A DNA stretch of 64,000 bases from an uncultured Lachnoclostridium sp. (GTDB lineage Bacteria > Bacillota > Clostridia > Lachnospirales > Lachnospiraceae). Below are positions 7,485 through 15,879 of the stretch, one piece after another. Location: NCBI GenBank assembly GCA_944381625.1, contig CALWLW010000007.1:89564-153563 (forward strand), in the 5' to 3' direction. Positions within the stretch are counted from its first letter, which is position 1. Each line of letters starts with the position of its first letter. A program made the translations under genes and the position numbers. Under the pieces are notes generated by a model that was not told the DNA's origin, made no database searches, and saw only the letters and a list, made by a program, of their open reading frames with translations.

Positions 7485-8477
7485 CTACCTTTTCATATAT
7501 CTTTGGTTTCTGCTGTTGGGTTTATCTGGAATTGTCATCTCAATCAGATTTCGTTCCATCGCCGGACTAAGATAATTTCTGCGGAAACCTTCTCTGGATT
7601 TTAAGTTCAGCTTTTCCATAAGCGCTTTACTCGTATAAGGAACATCATAGTCCATAACCTGAAGCAGTTTTTTCACGCATTCGGATATCTGCCCATCTTC
7701 CTCGCTAATTTGAGTCGATATATCATCCAGGATTTTATCAATCTGAGACAGCATAAACTCTATAAAAATTGTAGATGCGCCCTCCACATGGCACCTGGCG
7801 ATAGCTTCATAATATTCGTCCTGAAATTTCTCAATCTGACTTTCGATAGGTATATATTCAAACACCGGCTTCCATCTGGCAAGAATCGCAGTATGCCATA
7901 ACCTTGCCATTCTGCCGTTGCCATCAGAAAACGGATGAATAAAAACAAACTCATAGTGAAATACACTGCTCAAAATCAGCGGATGAACACTGTCCTGCGC
8001 TTCTTTCATCCATCCAAACAGATCTTCCATCAGCTGAGGAACAAGCCTTGCAGGAGGCGCCATAAAAATGCACTGACTCCCATTGAATACGCCTTCTTCC
8101 CCCCGGCGGAACTCGCCGGATTCTTCCATTAAATGTTCCGTCATCATACCATGAAAGCGTTTCAGATTTTTGATGCTGTATGGGACGATTTCAGCAAAAT
8201 GCTCATAAGCGGCATACGCATTTTTGACTTCCTGAATCTCCTTTTGTTCACCCAACACAGCCTTACCATTTATAACATCTCTTACCTGCCCCAGCGAAAG
8301 AGAATTTGCTTCAATCTTCAGCGAAGAATGGATAGACTTAATACGATTGTTTTTTCTCAGATGCGGTTTTGCTTCCAGATCAGCAGTTGCCGTAATACGC
8401 CCTATTTTTTCAGAAACAGACGAAACATACGACAATATTTTATCAGTTATAATGTACGGCGGCTTGTATTTTTCCAT
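7485..8477 (-). CDS. Fic family protein (AMPylase-like) with C-terminal winged helix
   Basis: A 330-residue Fic protein. The Fic core HPFSDGNGRMAR is at residues 181-192 with all catalytic residues (His181, the GNGR loop) present, so transfer of AMP or another nucleotide moiety to a target hydroxyl is expected. A helix SSLKIEAN at 51-58 matches the inhibitory (S/T)xxxE(G/N)-type motif, which in class II Fic proteins sits in the N-terminus and blocks ATP binding. The last 70 residues look like a winged helix-turn-helix. ATG at 8477 is preceded by TTGGAGGT. It stands alone; no separate antitoxin is seen, which fits auto-inhibition. Confidence 0.9.
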   Translation of the reverse strand: MEKYKPPYIITDKILSYVSSVSEKIGRITATADLEAKPHLRKNNRIKSIHSSLKIEANSLSLGQVRDVINGKAVLGEQKEIQEVKNAYAAYEHFAEIVPYSIKNLKRFHGMMTEHLMEESGEFRRGEEGVFNGSQCIFMAPPARLVPQLMEDLFGWMKEAQDSVHPLILSSVFHYEFVFIHPFSDGNGRMARLWHTAILARWKPVFEYIPIESQIEKFQDEYYEAIARCHVEGASTIFIEFMLSQIDKILDDISTQISEEDGQISECVKKLLQVMDYDVPYTSKALMEKLNLKSREGFRRNYLSPAMERNLIEMTIPDKPNSRNQRYMKR

Positions 8478-8592
8478 AAAAGACCTCCAAGAACTTACGT
8501 ATTATCTTGCGTACTTTCTTCCTCATTATACATACACCGCCGAAAAATATCAATCCTCCTGCCAGTAGAAGTATGTGCAAAAACTCCACCAA

Positions 8593-9432
8593 TCACAGTC
8601 CATACCGCCGGTACATTTCGTGAAGCGCCTTTCGGTCATAGGTTACCTGTTCAATCTCCGAGTAGCGTTTTTCTCTCAGCAAAATTCTCATCAGCCCTGA
8701 GAACCGGTCTTCACCGCGCTGCTCTCCCAATTCCTTTCCTCTTGTCTCGCCCCTCGCTTCTATTTCCTCAAAAATCTTGCACATATTTGACTCCCCTTTC
8801 CACAGTTCCTCATTATTCTCCCCGATAAATTGAAACAGTTCATCCCGGCGACGGTCAGACGGATTTTCAAAGACCTGTTCCGCCATCTGTTCAAAATCTT
8901 CCCTGGCAACACAGGCTGAGAGATTTTTCAGCCAAAGATACGCGTCTCCTTCCAGGCGTTTCTGCACCATCAGGATTACTTCCAGCCCTCCATGGCCGAT
9001 CTCATAAATTCCACTCTCTCGTTCTGTGATGGGATATTGTTTCTTCAAATATCGCATCAGCTTCAACGGATATGAAAAGCATACAAACATCAACACCAAT
9101 TCATCCAGCTGTATCTCATCCGCCCCAGATTTACTGCCTGCAGTCCCCTCCGACTTATACAAGTATGCATAGGCCAGTCCTTTGTAAAAATCATCGATGC
9201 TCAGGTAATCTCCATATCCTTTGTATTCCAGGATGGCATACTTTCTCAGCAGTTTTCCAAAACTGCTTTTCATCTCGCCGGCATCCGCGGTTTTCAAAAT
9301 CGGGAAATCCACCCGCAAAGGCTTGGTGAGTTCCTCCTCCGGGTTCAGTTCATAGCGCCCTTCATCTTTTTCCAGCGTAATCTGGAGGGCGTTTTGAAAC
9401 GGCAGATGCCACTGCCTTCTTCGTTTCTTCAA
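8593..9432 (-). CDS. Rpn family recombination-promoting nuclease/putative transposase
   Basis: A 279-residue protein of the Rpn/PD-(D/E)XK type that is common in several copies in Lachnospiraceae genomes. The nuclease signature is spread over VDFPILKT and AILEYKGYGDYLSIDDFY (Asp, then ExK). The C-terminal 60 residues are charged and helical (EARGETRGKELGEQRGED), as usual in this family. The only start that fits is TTG at 9432, with GGTGA upstream and an in-frame stop nine codons earlier. The promoter has an inverted repeat across it. The family promotes DNA transfer between cells or acts in defence; its exact role here is unknown. Confidence 0.75.
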   Translation of the reverse strand: MKKRRRQWHLPFQNALQITLEKDEGRYELNPEEELTKPLRVDFPILKTADAGEMKSSFGKLLRKYAILEYKGYGDYLSIDDFYKGLAYAYLYKSEGTAGSKSGADEIQLDELVLMFVCFSYPLKLMRYLKKQYPITERESGIYEIGHGGLEVILMVQKRLEGDAYLWLKNLSACVAREDFEQMAEQVFENPSDRRRDELFQFIGENNEELWKGESNMCKIFEEIEARGETRGKELGEQRGEDRFSGLMRILLREKRYSEIEQVTYDRKALHEMYRRYGL

Positions 9433-9523
9433 TTTTTCACCGCCGGTTCTGATCCGGCCTACTCCTTTTGGGGGATAATCGGACCGAACCGGTCAGATCG
9501 TTGATAGACGTTTCTTTGAATTG

Positions 9524-9555
9524 ATTATAACTTATAGTTGCTTAATTTGCAACTA
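9524..9555 (-). promoter_or_regulatory. Promoter with operator-like repeat for the Rpn gene
   Basis: On the minus strand TTGCAA (9547-9552), 17 bp, TATAAT (9524-9529). A 7-7-7 inverted repeat TAGTTGC...GCAACTA (9535-9555) covers the -35 and spacer, so a dimeric repressor could block it. Confidence 0.55.
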
Positions 9556-9579
9556 TTTTAAATATCCAGTTTCAAAACT

Positions 9580-10224
9580 TTACCTGCTGATTACCATCTT
9601 ATGGATAGGGTTCCCCTGCGCGGAAAAGCGTTCCTCATACTCGGTCATGATATTCCCGGCGTTCAGCGCCTCGTCCCGGTGAAGGTCACAGGTAACTGCA
9701 TCCAGTTTCCAGCCTACTTCCTTTACGGACTCCAGGGAAAAATCAAACAGCGCCCGGTTGTCCGTCTTAAACTCGATCCTGCCCTCCGGCGCCAGGATCT
9801 GGTCGTAACGCCGCAGGAATTCCGGGCTGGTAAGCCGGCGCTTGGCGTGGCGGTCCTTGGGCCATGGATCTGAGAAATTCAGGTAGATGCCCTGCACCTC
9901 GCCCGGTGCAAAGACCTTGACGATGGCCTCCGCATCCATCCGCACAAAATACAGGTTGGAAAGAGGCGCCTCCTCCTGCTCCATCTTTTCCAGAGCCCGG
10001 ATCAGGACGCTGGAGTATTTCTCAATGCCCACATAATTATTCTGAGGGTTCCTCCTGGCCAGTTCCATGATGAACTTCCCTTTTCCCATTCCGATCTCTA
10101 TATAGAGAGGATGATCGTTTCCGAAGATCTCCTTCCAGGTTCCCGCCCTGGATTCCTCTTCATGAATAATGTAAGAACTTTCTGCGATCGCTTCCCGCGA
10201 TCCTCTGATATTTCTCAAACGCAT
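9580..10224 (-). CDS. trmB: tRNA (guanosine-46 N7)-methyltransferase
   Basis: A 214-residue SAM-dependent methyltransferase that makes m7G46 in the variable loop of tRNAs. The SAM-binding motif IEIGMGKGKF (about residues 42-51) and the family signature NFSDPWPKDRHAKRRL (about 115-130) are both intact, followed by FKTDN and the C-terminal TEYEERF. The length is typical. It is oriented with the Rpn gene downstream but separated by that gene's own promoter, so it is probably monocistronic. Confidence 0.95.
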   Translation of the reverse strand: MRLRNIRGSREAIAESSYIIHEEESRAGTWKEIFGNDHPLYIEIGMGKGKFIMELARRNPQNNYVGIEKYSSVLIRALEKMEQEEAPLSNLYFVRMDAEAIVKVFAPGEVQGIYLNFSDPWPKDRHAKRRLTSPEFLRRYDQILAPEGRIEFKTDNRALFDFSLESVKEVGWKLDAVTCDLHRDEALNAGNIMTEYEERFSAQGNPIHKMVISR

Positions 10225-10472
10225 GCGTCGTAGCTCCTGTCCTGTATAATCCGGGCCTTTTGCCTGCCCACGGTAGCTATTTTACACGATTGAGCCCAAA
10301 ATGCAAGTTCCTGTAGTATTTTTGACTTATCTGACAATAAAATTTGTATTTTGACATTTCTGAAGTTAAGAAAACTTTTCAGAATTTTCCTTAAATCCCT
10401 TTTTTAGAAGATAATCACAAAACATCTGTTTTGTTTTGGCCTGTTTATAATCCACCGTTTTCTCCCCAAAAA

Positions 10473-10583
10473 TGTGGATAATGTGGATAACTTTGTGAAC
10501 AACTCCGTTCTCCAGCTATTTTACCCTGTTTGAAATGTGGATAATTTTTTGATAAAAAGTGGGCATCTTTTGAGTTATCCATA
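10473..10583. other. Cluster of four DnaA boxes
   Basis: TGTGGATAA, the complement of the perfect DnaA box TTATCCACA, occurs at 10473-10481, 10482-10490 (directly abutting) and 10536-10544. A one-mismatch TTATCCATA is at 10575-10583. The surroundings (10225-10741) are AT-rich and hold no gene. The genes typical of a clostridial oriC (dnaA, dnaN, rpmH) are absent, so this may be a DnaA-titration or DnaA-regulated site instead. Confidence 0.75.
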
Positions 10584-10741
10584 GCGCTTTTCTCTTTTTG
10601 TGCATTCTGTATATTTATCCCCTTGTCAATACATAATTGCCCAAAAAATATTCGCAGACAATTTACTTGAATTTTTCACAAAATTCATGTAGCTTTTATT
10701 ATGTACTTATATCCCTTATGAAATTGAAAAGGAGCCGACTT

Positions 10742-11323
10742 ATGAACGCAGACAAATTAATGGACATTTTACATGTGGCGGAACGCCTGAAAGATACCAC
10801 CAGACACTGTTATACCTCCGGAGGGCGGCACGAAAGCGTGGCGGAGCACAGCTGGCGTATCGCTCTTATGGCATATCTGGTCAAAGACGAATTTCCCCAG
10901 GCAGATATGGACAAGATCATCCGCATGTGTCTGATCCACGATCTGGGCGAAGCCTTCACCGGCGATATCCCATCCTTTTTAAAAACGGAAGAAAACGAAA
11001 AAACGGAGGACGAACTGCTGACGCGCTGGATCTCCACCTTTCCGGAGCCATACAGAAGCGAGATGCTTTCCTTATATGAAGAGATGGCGGAGCGGAAGAC
11101 CACAGAAGCGCGCATCTTCAAAGCTCTGGACAGTATGGAGGCCATCATCCAGCACAACGAATCCCACATCTCCACCTGGACCGACATTGAATACGGCCTG
11201 AATCTAACCTATGGGAACGATAAAGTGGCATTTTCGGACTATCTGACTTCCGTCCGCCAGGTCATCCGAAAGGAAACCCTGCAAAAGATGGAGGAGGCCG
11301 GAGTACAGCCGGAAGAGAGCTGA
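10742..11323 (+). CDS. HD domain phosphohydrolase (YfbR/HDDC2-like)
   Basis: A 193-residue HD protein. His36 (SVAEHSWRIALMAY), His66-Asp67 (LIHDLGEAFTGDIP) and Asp in ALDSMEAIIQHN give the H...HD...D metal-binding set; the pattern is that of 5'-deoxynucleotidases acting on dNMPs. The ATG at 10742 has AAAGGAG seven bases upstream. A longer in-frame extension (from 10637) lacks a ribosome site and has non-protein-like composition. The gene is distantly similar to the HD half of the GIY-YIG fusion at 6.1 kb. A DnaA-box cluster lies just upstream and could link its expression to replication; that is inference. Confidence 0.88.
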   Translation: MNADKLMDILHVAERLKDTTRHCYTSGGRHESVAEHSWRIALMAYLVKDEFPQADMDKIIRMCLIHDLGEAFTGDIPSFLKTEENEKTEDELLTRWISTFPEPYRSEMLSLYEEMAERKTTEARIFKALDSMEAIIQHNESHISTWTDIEYGLNLTYGNDKVAFSDYLTSVRQVIRKETLQKMEEAGVQPEES

Positions 11324-11341
11324 AAACGCGGATAACAGAAG

Positions 11342-11387
11342 GAGGGCATCGCCCCGTCATCCCATTTGATGATTTCGCGATGCCCTC
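11342..11387 (+). repeat. 46-nt dispersed hairpin element, copy 2
   Basis: The outer stem is a perfect 11-bp GAGGGCATCGC (11342-11352) with GCGATGCCCTC (11377-11387). The inner stem is TCATC/GATGA with a 6-nt loop. It lies between convergent genes, 18 bp after the HD gene. Confidence 0.75.
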
Positions 11388-11404
11388 ATAATCCTTCTTA
11401 TTTA

Positions 11405-11947
11405 TTAGCCAAAGTATCTCTTCAGCAGACCCTCGAAAGCTCTTCCGTGACGAGCCTCGTCGCGTGCCATCTCATGAACAGTGTCATGGATTGCATCCAG
11501 GTTTGCTGCTTTTGCACGTTTTGCAAGGTCGAACTTGCCGGCGGTAGCTCCGTTCTCAGCCTCTACACGCATCTCCAGATTCTTCTTGGTGCTGTCGGTA
11601 ACAACCTCGCCCAGAAGCTCTGCAAATTTTGCTGCATGCTCAGCCTCTTCGTAAGCTGCTTTCTCCCAGTACAGGCCGATCTCCGGATATCCCTCTCTGT
11701 GAGCCACGCGAGCCATAGCCAGATACATACCAACCTCGCTGCACTCTCCGTTGAAGTTTGCTCTCAGATCCTCAAGGATGTCCTCGCTCACGCCCTGTGC
11801 AACGCCTACTACGTGCTCAGCGGCCCAGCTTCTGCCCTCTTCCTGTTTGATGAACTTGCTTGCCGGAACTCCGCACTGCGGACATTTCTCCGGAGCCGCA
11901 TCTCCTTCATAAACATAACCACATACGCTGCATACCCATTTTGCCAT
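11405..11947 (-). CDS. rbr: Reverse rubrerythrin
   Basis: A 180-residue non-haem iron peroxidase that reduces hydrogen peroxide (and, in clostridia, helps remove oxygen) with electrons from NADH via rubredoxin. The rubredoxin-like domain is at the N-terminus (Cys6, Cys9, Cys22, Cys25), and the ferritin-like four-helix domain with the Glu/His ligands ([36 protein letters not shown]) is C-terminal. This order is the reverse of classical rubrerythrin. AAGGAG precedes ATG at 11947. The PerR-type gene is just upstream on the same strand, and overlapping palindromes lie in the promoter, so peroxide control is likely. Confidence 0.93.
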   Translation of the reverse strand: MAKWVCSVCGYVYEGDAAPEKCPQCGVPASKFIKQEEGRSWAAEHVVGVAQGVSEDILEDLRANFNGECSEVGMYLAMARVAHREGYPEIGLYWEKAAYEEAEHAAKFAELLGEVVTDSTKKNLEMRVEAENGATAGKFDLAKRAKAANLDAIHDTVHEMARDEARHGRAFEGLLKRYFG

Positions 11948-11995
11948 TGTCGTTTCTCCTTTTCTTATAAAAATTTAAATTTGTTTTTTTGCTAA

Positions 11996-12021
11996 AACAG
12001 TAACGATTACTGTTATCGTTA
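11996..12021 (-). promoter_or_regulatory. Overlapping palindromes upstream of rubrerythrin (PerR/Fur-type operator candidate)
   Basis: Two perfect palindromes overlap. One is AACAGTAA-CGA-TTACTGTT (11996-12014); the other is TAACGAT-N7-ATCGTTA (12001-12021). They lie about 50 bp before the rubrerythrin start, with a Fur-family gene next door. The sequence differs from the Bacillus PerR box, so the regulator is inferred. Confidence 0.5.
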
Positions 12022-12203
12022 TTATAGTATTTCTGATATTACTTGTCAATACTTTTTTTCATTTTTATTTTAAAATCGTAACTATTCAGCCATACATCCC
12101 GGACTCCCGCAGCTAACGCTGCTCTATCACCGCCTGCGCGGCTGAATCCTGGATAAAGGCTAAGCGCCAGGCGTCCGCCGCATGCTTTTGCACCGCCGGA
12201 CGG

Positions 12204-12599
12204 TCACGAACACTTTGCGCTGTCCGTACACTGGCTGCAGATCCCGTAAAATTCCATCCGGCATTCTTCCACTTCACCCTGGTTCCAGTCCCGGTTCACA
12301 CGCTTCACCGGGTCTTCCACCGGTATCATCACATCCATCACGCGTCCGCACTTTCTGCAGATAAAATGATTATGCGGAGCTGTGCGGGCGTCAAAACGGT
12401 CGGCGCCGTCCGACGTAATCTTTCGTATCTCTCCCAGTTCTACTAATAAGGAAAGATTCCGATATACGGTACCCAGGCTGATGTTGGGAAAATCACCGCG
12501 GATGCCTGTGTATATCATATCCGCCGTGGGGTGGTCTTCCCTGCCGCACAGATAGCTCTTGATCGCTTCCCGCTGTCTGCTGTATTTGAGTGCTGCCAT
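12204..12599 (-). CDS. perR: Fur family transcriptional regulator, PerR-type
   Basis: A 131-residue Fur-family repressor. The winged helix covers residues 1-75 (NISLGTVYRNLSLL is the recognition helix). The structural zinc site is formed by Cys81, Cys84, Cys121 and Cys124. His23, His76 and His78 match positions of the regulatory metal site whose oxidation releases PerR from DNA. Its position directly upstream of rubrerythrin makes peroxide sensing more likely than iron uptake control. AAGGAGGGATGG precedes the start. A palindromic AT-rich operator lies about 60 bp upstream, suggesting autoregulation. Confidence 0.85.
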   Translation of the reverse strand: MAALKYSRQREAIKSYLCGREDHPTADMIYTGIRGDFPNISLGTVYRNLSLLVELGEIRKITSDGADRFDARTAPHNHFICRKCGRVMDVMIPVEDPVKRVNRDWNQGEVEECRMEFYGICSQCTDSAKCS

Positions 12600-12660
12600 C
12601 CTCCATCCCTCCTTTCATTATGCATTAGTTATAACAGTTTTATCAAACAATATTGATAAC

Positions 12661-12682
12661 AATTATTATAATTATTTTATAA
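12661..12682 (-). promoter_or_regulatory. Candidate PerR box upstream of perR
   Basis: AATTAT-T-ATAATT (12661-12673) is a perfect 6-1-6 palindrome, and TTATAA-N5-TTATAA (12666-12682) overlaps it. This is close to the known TTATAATNATTATAA PerR box. The AT-rich setting lowers certainty. Confidence 0.4.
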
Positions 12683-12773
12683 TGGATTTTCAACCACCTG
12701 TCAATGCTTTCTTAAAAAAAGTTTGTTTTCTTAAGAATTTCTTTGGTTTTTCGTGGAAATCCCCCATATTCTG

Positions 12774-12802
12774 TTGACAAATTCGTCATAGATTGCTATA
12801 AT
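12774..12802 (+). promoter_or_regulatory. Consensus promoter of the NlpC/P60 gene
   Basis: TTGACA (12774-12779), 17 bp, TATAAT (12797-12802): a perfect sigma-A promoter about 60 bp before the start codon. Confidence 0.8.
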
Positions 12803-12872
12803 CAACCCTGTTGATGTAACAAATTCGTAATATTTTGAATAAATTTGTAAAAAACTTGGATGGGGGTACATA

Positions 12873-13979
12873 ATGGCATTTAGAAAAGTATTGTTCCTTT
12901 GTCTTGCCGCAGGAGTTTTCTTCCTGACACGGCCCATGGATACGCAGGCCGCACAGATCGATCTGGCTCTGGCCGGCGGTATCAGTTCTTCTTTTAATGA
13001 ATCAGCCACTTCTGACAGCGAGATGGCAGAAGCGCTGGATCAGGCGGTAAAGAACAACTACACCGGTATGTGCATTGCGCAGGTCAACGACTATGTGAAC
13101 ATCCGCAGCGAAGCCAGTGAAGAAGGCGAAGTATTAGGCAAGCTTTATGATAAATCCGTAGGTACTGTGGACGGAGAAGAAAACGGATGGTACCACATCA
13201 CTTCCGGGAATGTGACCGGTTACGTGAAATCCGAATATGTGATCATCGCTTCTGATGCGGCCAGCGTTGCAGAGCAGGTGGGTACCAGAGTGGCCACCGT
13301 TACCACAGAGACCCTGAGAGTACGTCAGGAGGCCACCACTGATTCCTCCATCCTGGGACTGATCCCCATGGGCGAGGAGCTGACTGTCACCGATGAGACA
13401 GACGGTTTTGTCAAAGTTTCCATCGAAGAAGGCGACGGCTGGGTTTCCAAAGATTTTGTGGAACTTCGGACCGATTATGTATATGCAGAATCCAAAGAAG
13501 AGGAAGAGGCACGTCTTGCCAAAGAGCAGGCGGCCAAGGAAGCAGCCCATGCGGCAGCGGCGGCCAAAGCCAGGAGCAGCAAGGGAAGTTCCAGTTCGGA
13601 ATCTTCCACCGTTGTGGGCGGAGGAGCAGGCAGCGCTTCCGGTAATTCCGTTGCCAGCTTTGCATCTCAGTTTGTGGGCAATCCGTATGTATACGGCGGT
13701 ACCAGCCTGACCAACGGAGCCGACTGTTCCGGATTCGTCATGAGCGTTTACGCGAATTTCGGCGTCAGCCTTCCCCACAGCTCCAGCGCACTGCGCGGTG
13801 TGGGATACGGCGTCAGCCTGGCAGACGCACAGCCCGGCGACATCATCTGCTACAGCGGCCATGTGGGAATCTATGTGGGCAACAATACGATCGTGCACGC
13901 CAGCACAGCCGCTACCGGCATCAAATATACCTCACCGGTTACATATAAGAACGTACTTGCGGTACGCAGAATCTTCTAA
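12873..13979 (+). CDS. Secreted SH3b-NlpC/P60 cell-wall endopeptidase
   Basis: A 368-residue exported peptidoglycan hydrolase. A signal peptide (about 1-27) is followed by two bacterial SH3 domains. The first has DYVNIRSEASEEGEVLGKL (about 72-125); the second has ETLRVRQEATTDSSILGLI (about 143-200). Then come an Ala/Lys/Ser-rich linker (about 205-255) and an NlpC/P60 domain (about 258-368). The catalytic triad is complete: Cys285 in GADCSGF, His330 in SGHVGIY and His342 in IVHAS. The family cuts the D-Glu-diaminopimelate bond. A consensus promoter precedes it and a terminator follows, so it is monocistronic. Confidence 0.93.
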   Translation: MAFRKVLFLCLAAGVFFLTRPMDTQAAQIDLALAGGISSSFNESATSDSEMAEALDQAVKNNYTGMCIAQVNDYVNIRSEASEEGEVLGKLYDKSVGTVDGEENGWYHITSGNVTGYVKSEYVIIASDAASVAEQVGTRVATVTTETLRVRQEATTDSSILGLIPMGEELTVTDETDGFVKVSIEEGDGWVSKDFVELRTDYVYAESKEEEEARLAKEQAAKEAAHAAAAAKARSSKGSSSSESSTVVGGGAGSASGNSVASFASQFVGNPYVYGGTSLTNGADCSGFVMSVYANFGVSLPHSSSALRGVGYGVSLADAQPGDIICYSGHVGIYVGNNTIVHASTAATGIKYTSPVTYKNVLAVRRIF

Positions 13980-14006
13980 TTTTGAATAAAAAATGATGTT
14001 TACACA

Positions 14007-14034
14007 GGCAGTCCTTTCGGGGGCTGCCTTTTTT
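14007..14034 (+). terminator. Rho-independent terminator after NlpC/P60 gene
   Basis: GGCAGTCC-TTTCG-GGGGCTGCC followed by TTTTTT, 27 bases after the stop codon. Confidence 0.85.
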
Positions 14035-14224
14035 GCGTCCGAATGCTGCCTTCACGGACTCTGCGGCTTTGCCGGCTCTGCAGGTAATGGTAAATGACAA
14101 TTTAAAATTTACAAAACGAAAAATTATACTTGCAATTTCTTCACATCGCGTTATAATATGAATAAATTAAGACATGGTTTTCAATACTACATCATATAGT
14201 AAATCATCACAAGGAGGAATGATT

Positions 14225-14878
14225 ATGACATTGACGATTAAAGACCCCGGAAGTGCTTTGACACATTTTATCGGGATGATTCTGGCCGGCATCGCCGCAG
14301 TGCCGCTTCTGGCCGTCGCCGCATCCAACGGGAGCGCAGGCGTCATCGCGGCATTTGCAGTATTTGCGGCCAGCATGGTACTCTTATATGCGGCCAGCAC
14401 CACATACCATACTTTTAATATTTCAGAAAAAGTGAACAAGATTCTCCGCAAGGTGGATCATATGATGATTTTCATCCTGATCGCCGGAAGCTACACGCCG
14501 GTATGCCTGATTCCGCTTCGGGACAGCATCGGTATCCCGCTCCTGATCCTGGTATGGGGCATCGCCGCCGTCGGCATGCTGATCAAAGCCTTCTGGATCA
14601 CCTGCCCCAAATGGTTTTCATCCCTGATCTATATTTCCATGGGATGGCTGTGCGTGGGCGCTCTGGTTCCGCTGGTACAGTCTCTGCCTCCCGCAGCTTT
14701 CGCATGGCTGGTGGCCGGAGGCGTTATCTACACCATCGGCGGCGTCATCTACGCGCTGAAGCTTTCGTTCTTTAACGCGAAGCATCAGTCCTTTGGCTCC
14801 CATGAGATCTTCCACCTGTTCGTCATGGGCGGAAGCCTCTGCCACTATGTAGTCATGTTCTACATCGCCATGATGTAA
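14225..14878 (+). CDS. Hemolysin III family membrane protein (PAQR/YqfA-like)
   Basis: A 217-residue integral membrane protein with seven predicted hydrophobic segments. Conserved PAQR features are present: SALTHFIGMILAG near the N-terminus, STTYHTF, the KVDHMMIFILIAGSYTP segment (given as KVDHMMIF and AGSYTP) and the C-terminal SHEIFHLFVMGGSLCHY, with the Asp and His residues that bind zinc. Despite the family name, hemolysis is not established; bacterial members are linked to membrane lipid homeostasis. The second ATG of ATGATTATG (14225) is preferred because it lies eight bases after AAGGAGGA. Confidence 0.9.
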   Translation: MTLTIKDPGSALTHFIGMILAGIAAVPLLAVAASNGSAGVIAAFAVFAASMVLLYAASTTYHTFNISEKVNKILRKVDHMMIFILIAGSYTPVCLIPLRDSIGIPLLILVWGIAAVGMLIKAFWITCPKWFSSLIYISMGWLCVGALVPLVQSLPPAAFAWLVAGGVIYTIGGVIYALKLSFFNAKHQSFGSHEIFHLFVMGGSLCHYVVMFYIAMM

Positions 14879-14933
14879 CATACATTCAGCCCCGGCAGAC
14901 ACCTCCTGTCGGGGTCTCGGAACGAACCTCACA

Positions 14934-14976
14934 AAACCCGCCTGCGGTTCCCTGAAACGGGTCTGCAGGCGGGTTT
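14934..14976. terminator. Bidirectional terminator between hemolysin III and spoIIQ-like genes
   Basis: A 12-bp stem AAACCCGCCTGC/GCAGGCGGGTTT with T-runs on both sides, between convergent genes. A second hairpin CCCCGGCAG...CTGTCGGGG (14890-14914) precedes it. Confidence 0.85.
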
Positions 14977-15027
14977 TCTGCTTTCTGAATATTGCGGTAT
15001 CACCTGTGCTCACATGGGGATCGTGGG

Positions 15028-15849
15028 CTACTCCATATAGTTCATGGGATTTACCGGTTCCTGGTCCTTCAGCAGCTGGAAATACAGGTTGCTTCCTTCC
15101 AGCGTATAGTATTTCGTAGGTTCGCTTACATATCCGATCACCGTGCCGGATTCCACCGTATCGCCTTCCTCTACGGACACTTCCTTCAGCTGCCCGTAGA
15201 CGGCCTGATAGCCGCTTCCCAGATCCATGGTCAGGGTTGTCCCCGTCTCTTCGTTTACCGTGATCCCTGTCACCCTGCCCCGGGCGGCGCAGCGTACTTC
15301 GCTGCCCACATCGGCACTGATGACGATGGCCGGATGATATTTGTACTGGTTCAACGTGGAGAAATAGATGCTTTTATCCATGCTGTAGTTCAGGATCACA
15401 TCCCCGTCCACAGGCCAGATCAGCCGGCTGTCCTCTGCAAAAGCGAACTGCTCCGCCGCCGGGACCTCCGCCTCTTCTTCTGTATCCTCCTCTGTCTCTT
15501 CTTCCTCTGCGGCGGAAGTGTCTTCCGGTTCTTCATCCGTTTGCTCCGCAGGCTCCTCTGCCTGGGCTAATTCCGCCTCTCCGATCTCATAAATATCCTC
15601 TTCGGTTTCAATTTTTGCTTCTGTCTGATTCTCTTCCGTATCTGCTTTGGCAACTGTCCCTTCAGAATTTGCCGCTTCTTTCTCCGGCTCGGCCTCCTGC
15701 GTCTCATCCGCCTGGGCGCTTTGTCCGGAAGCCCCTGGATCAGCCTCCTGGTTCTGCCCTTTACGGTACTGATACACGCCGAAGATTCCGGACACGGAAA
15801 GCATGCAAAGGCACAGCACAATCAAAAAACCTTTTTGATTTCTACGCAT
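15028..15849 (-). CDS. spoIIQ: SpoIIQ-like membrane protein with degenerate M23 (LytM) domain
   Basis: A 273-residue protein with one N-terminal membrane anchor (about 8-26), a very acidic Glu/Ala/Thr-rich linker (about 30-140) and a C-terminal LytM-type domain (about 145-273). In active M23 enzymes zinc is held by H...D and HxH. Here the first His is kept (YHPAIVI) but the Asp is Val, the HxH region reads NLYFQL, and the Y.H loop is YGQL. It is therefore probably a structural pseudo-enzyme, as in B. subtilis SpoIIQ, which spans the forespore gap with SpoIIIAH. It follows spoIID directly, the usual clostridial order. The start at 15849 has AGAGGTGAT; a start 18 bases upstream is less likely. 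Confidence 0.75.
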   Translation of the reverse strand: MRRNQKGFLIVLCLCMLSVSGIFGVYQYRKGQNQEADPGASGQSAQADETQEAEPEKEAANSEGTVAKADTEENQTEAKIETEEDIYEIGEAELAQAEEPAEQTDEEPEDTSAAEEEETEEDTEEEAEVPAAEQFAFAEDSRLIWPVDGDVILNYSMDKSIYFSTLNQYKYHPAIVISADVGSEVRCAARGRVTGITVNEETGTTLTMDLGSGYQAVYGQLKEVSVEEGDTVESGTVIGYVSEPTKYYTLEGSNLYFQLLKDQEPVNPMNYME

Positions 15850-15879
15850 AACATCACCTCTGATCATATTTTTACCAGA

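Noticed and set aside
10400..10620. Chromosomal origin oriC
   Set aside because: DnaA boxes are dense, but dnaA, dnaN, recF, rpmH and rnpA are all absent nearby, and gene orientations do not switch as expected at an origin.
13490..13600. Tandem repeat in the NlpC/P60 gene
   Set aside because: The Ala/Lys/Glu-rich linker is low-complexity protein sequence, not a DNA repeat array.
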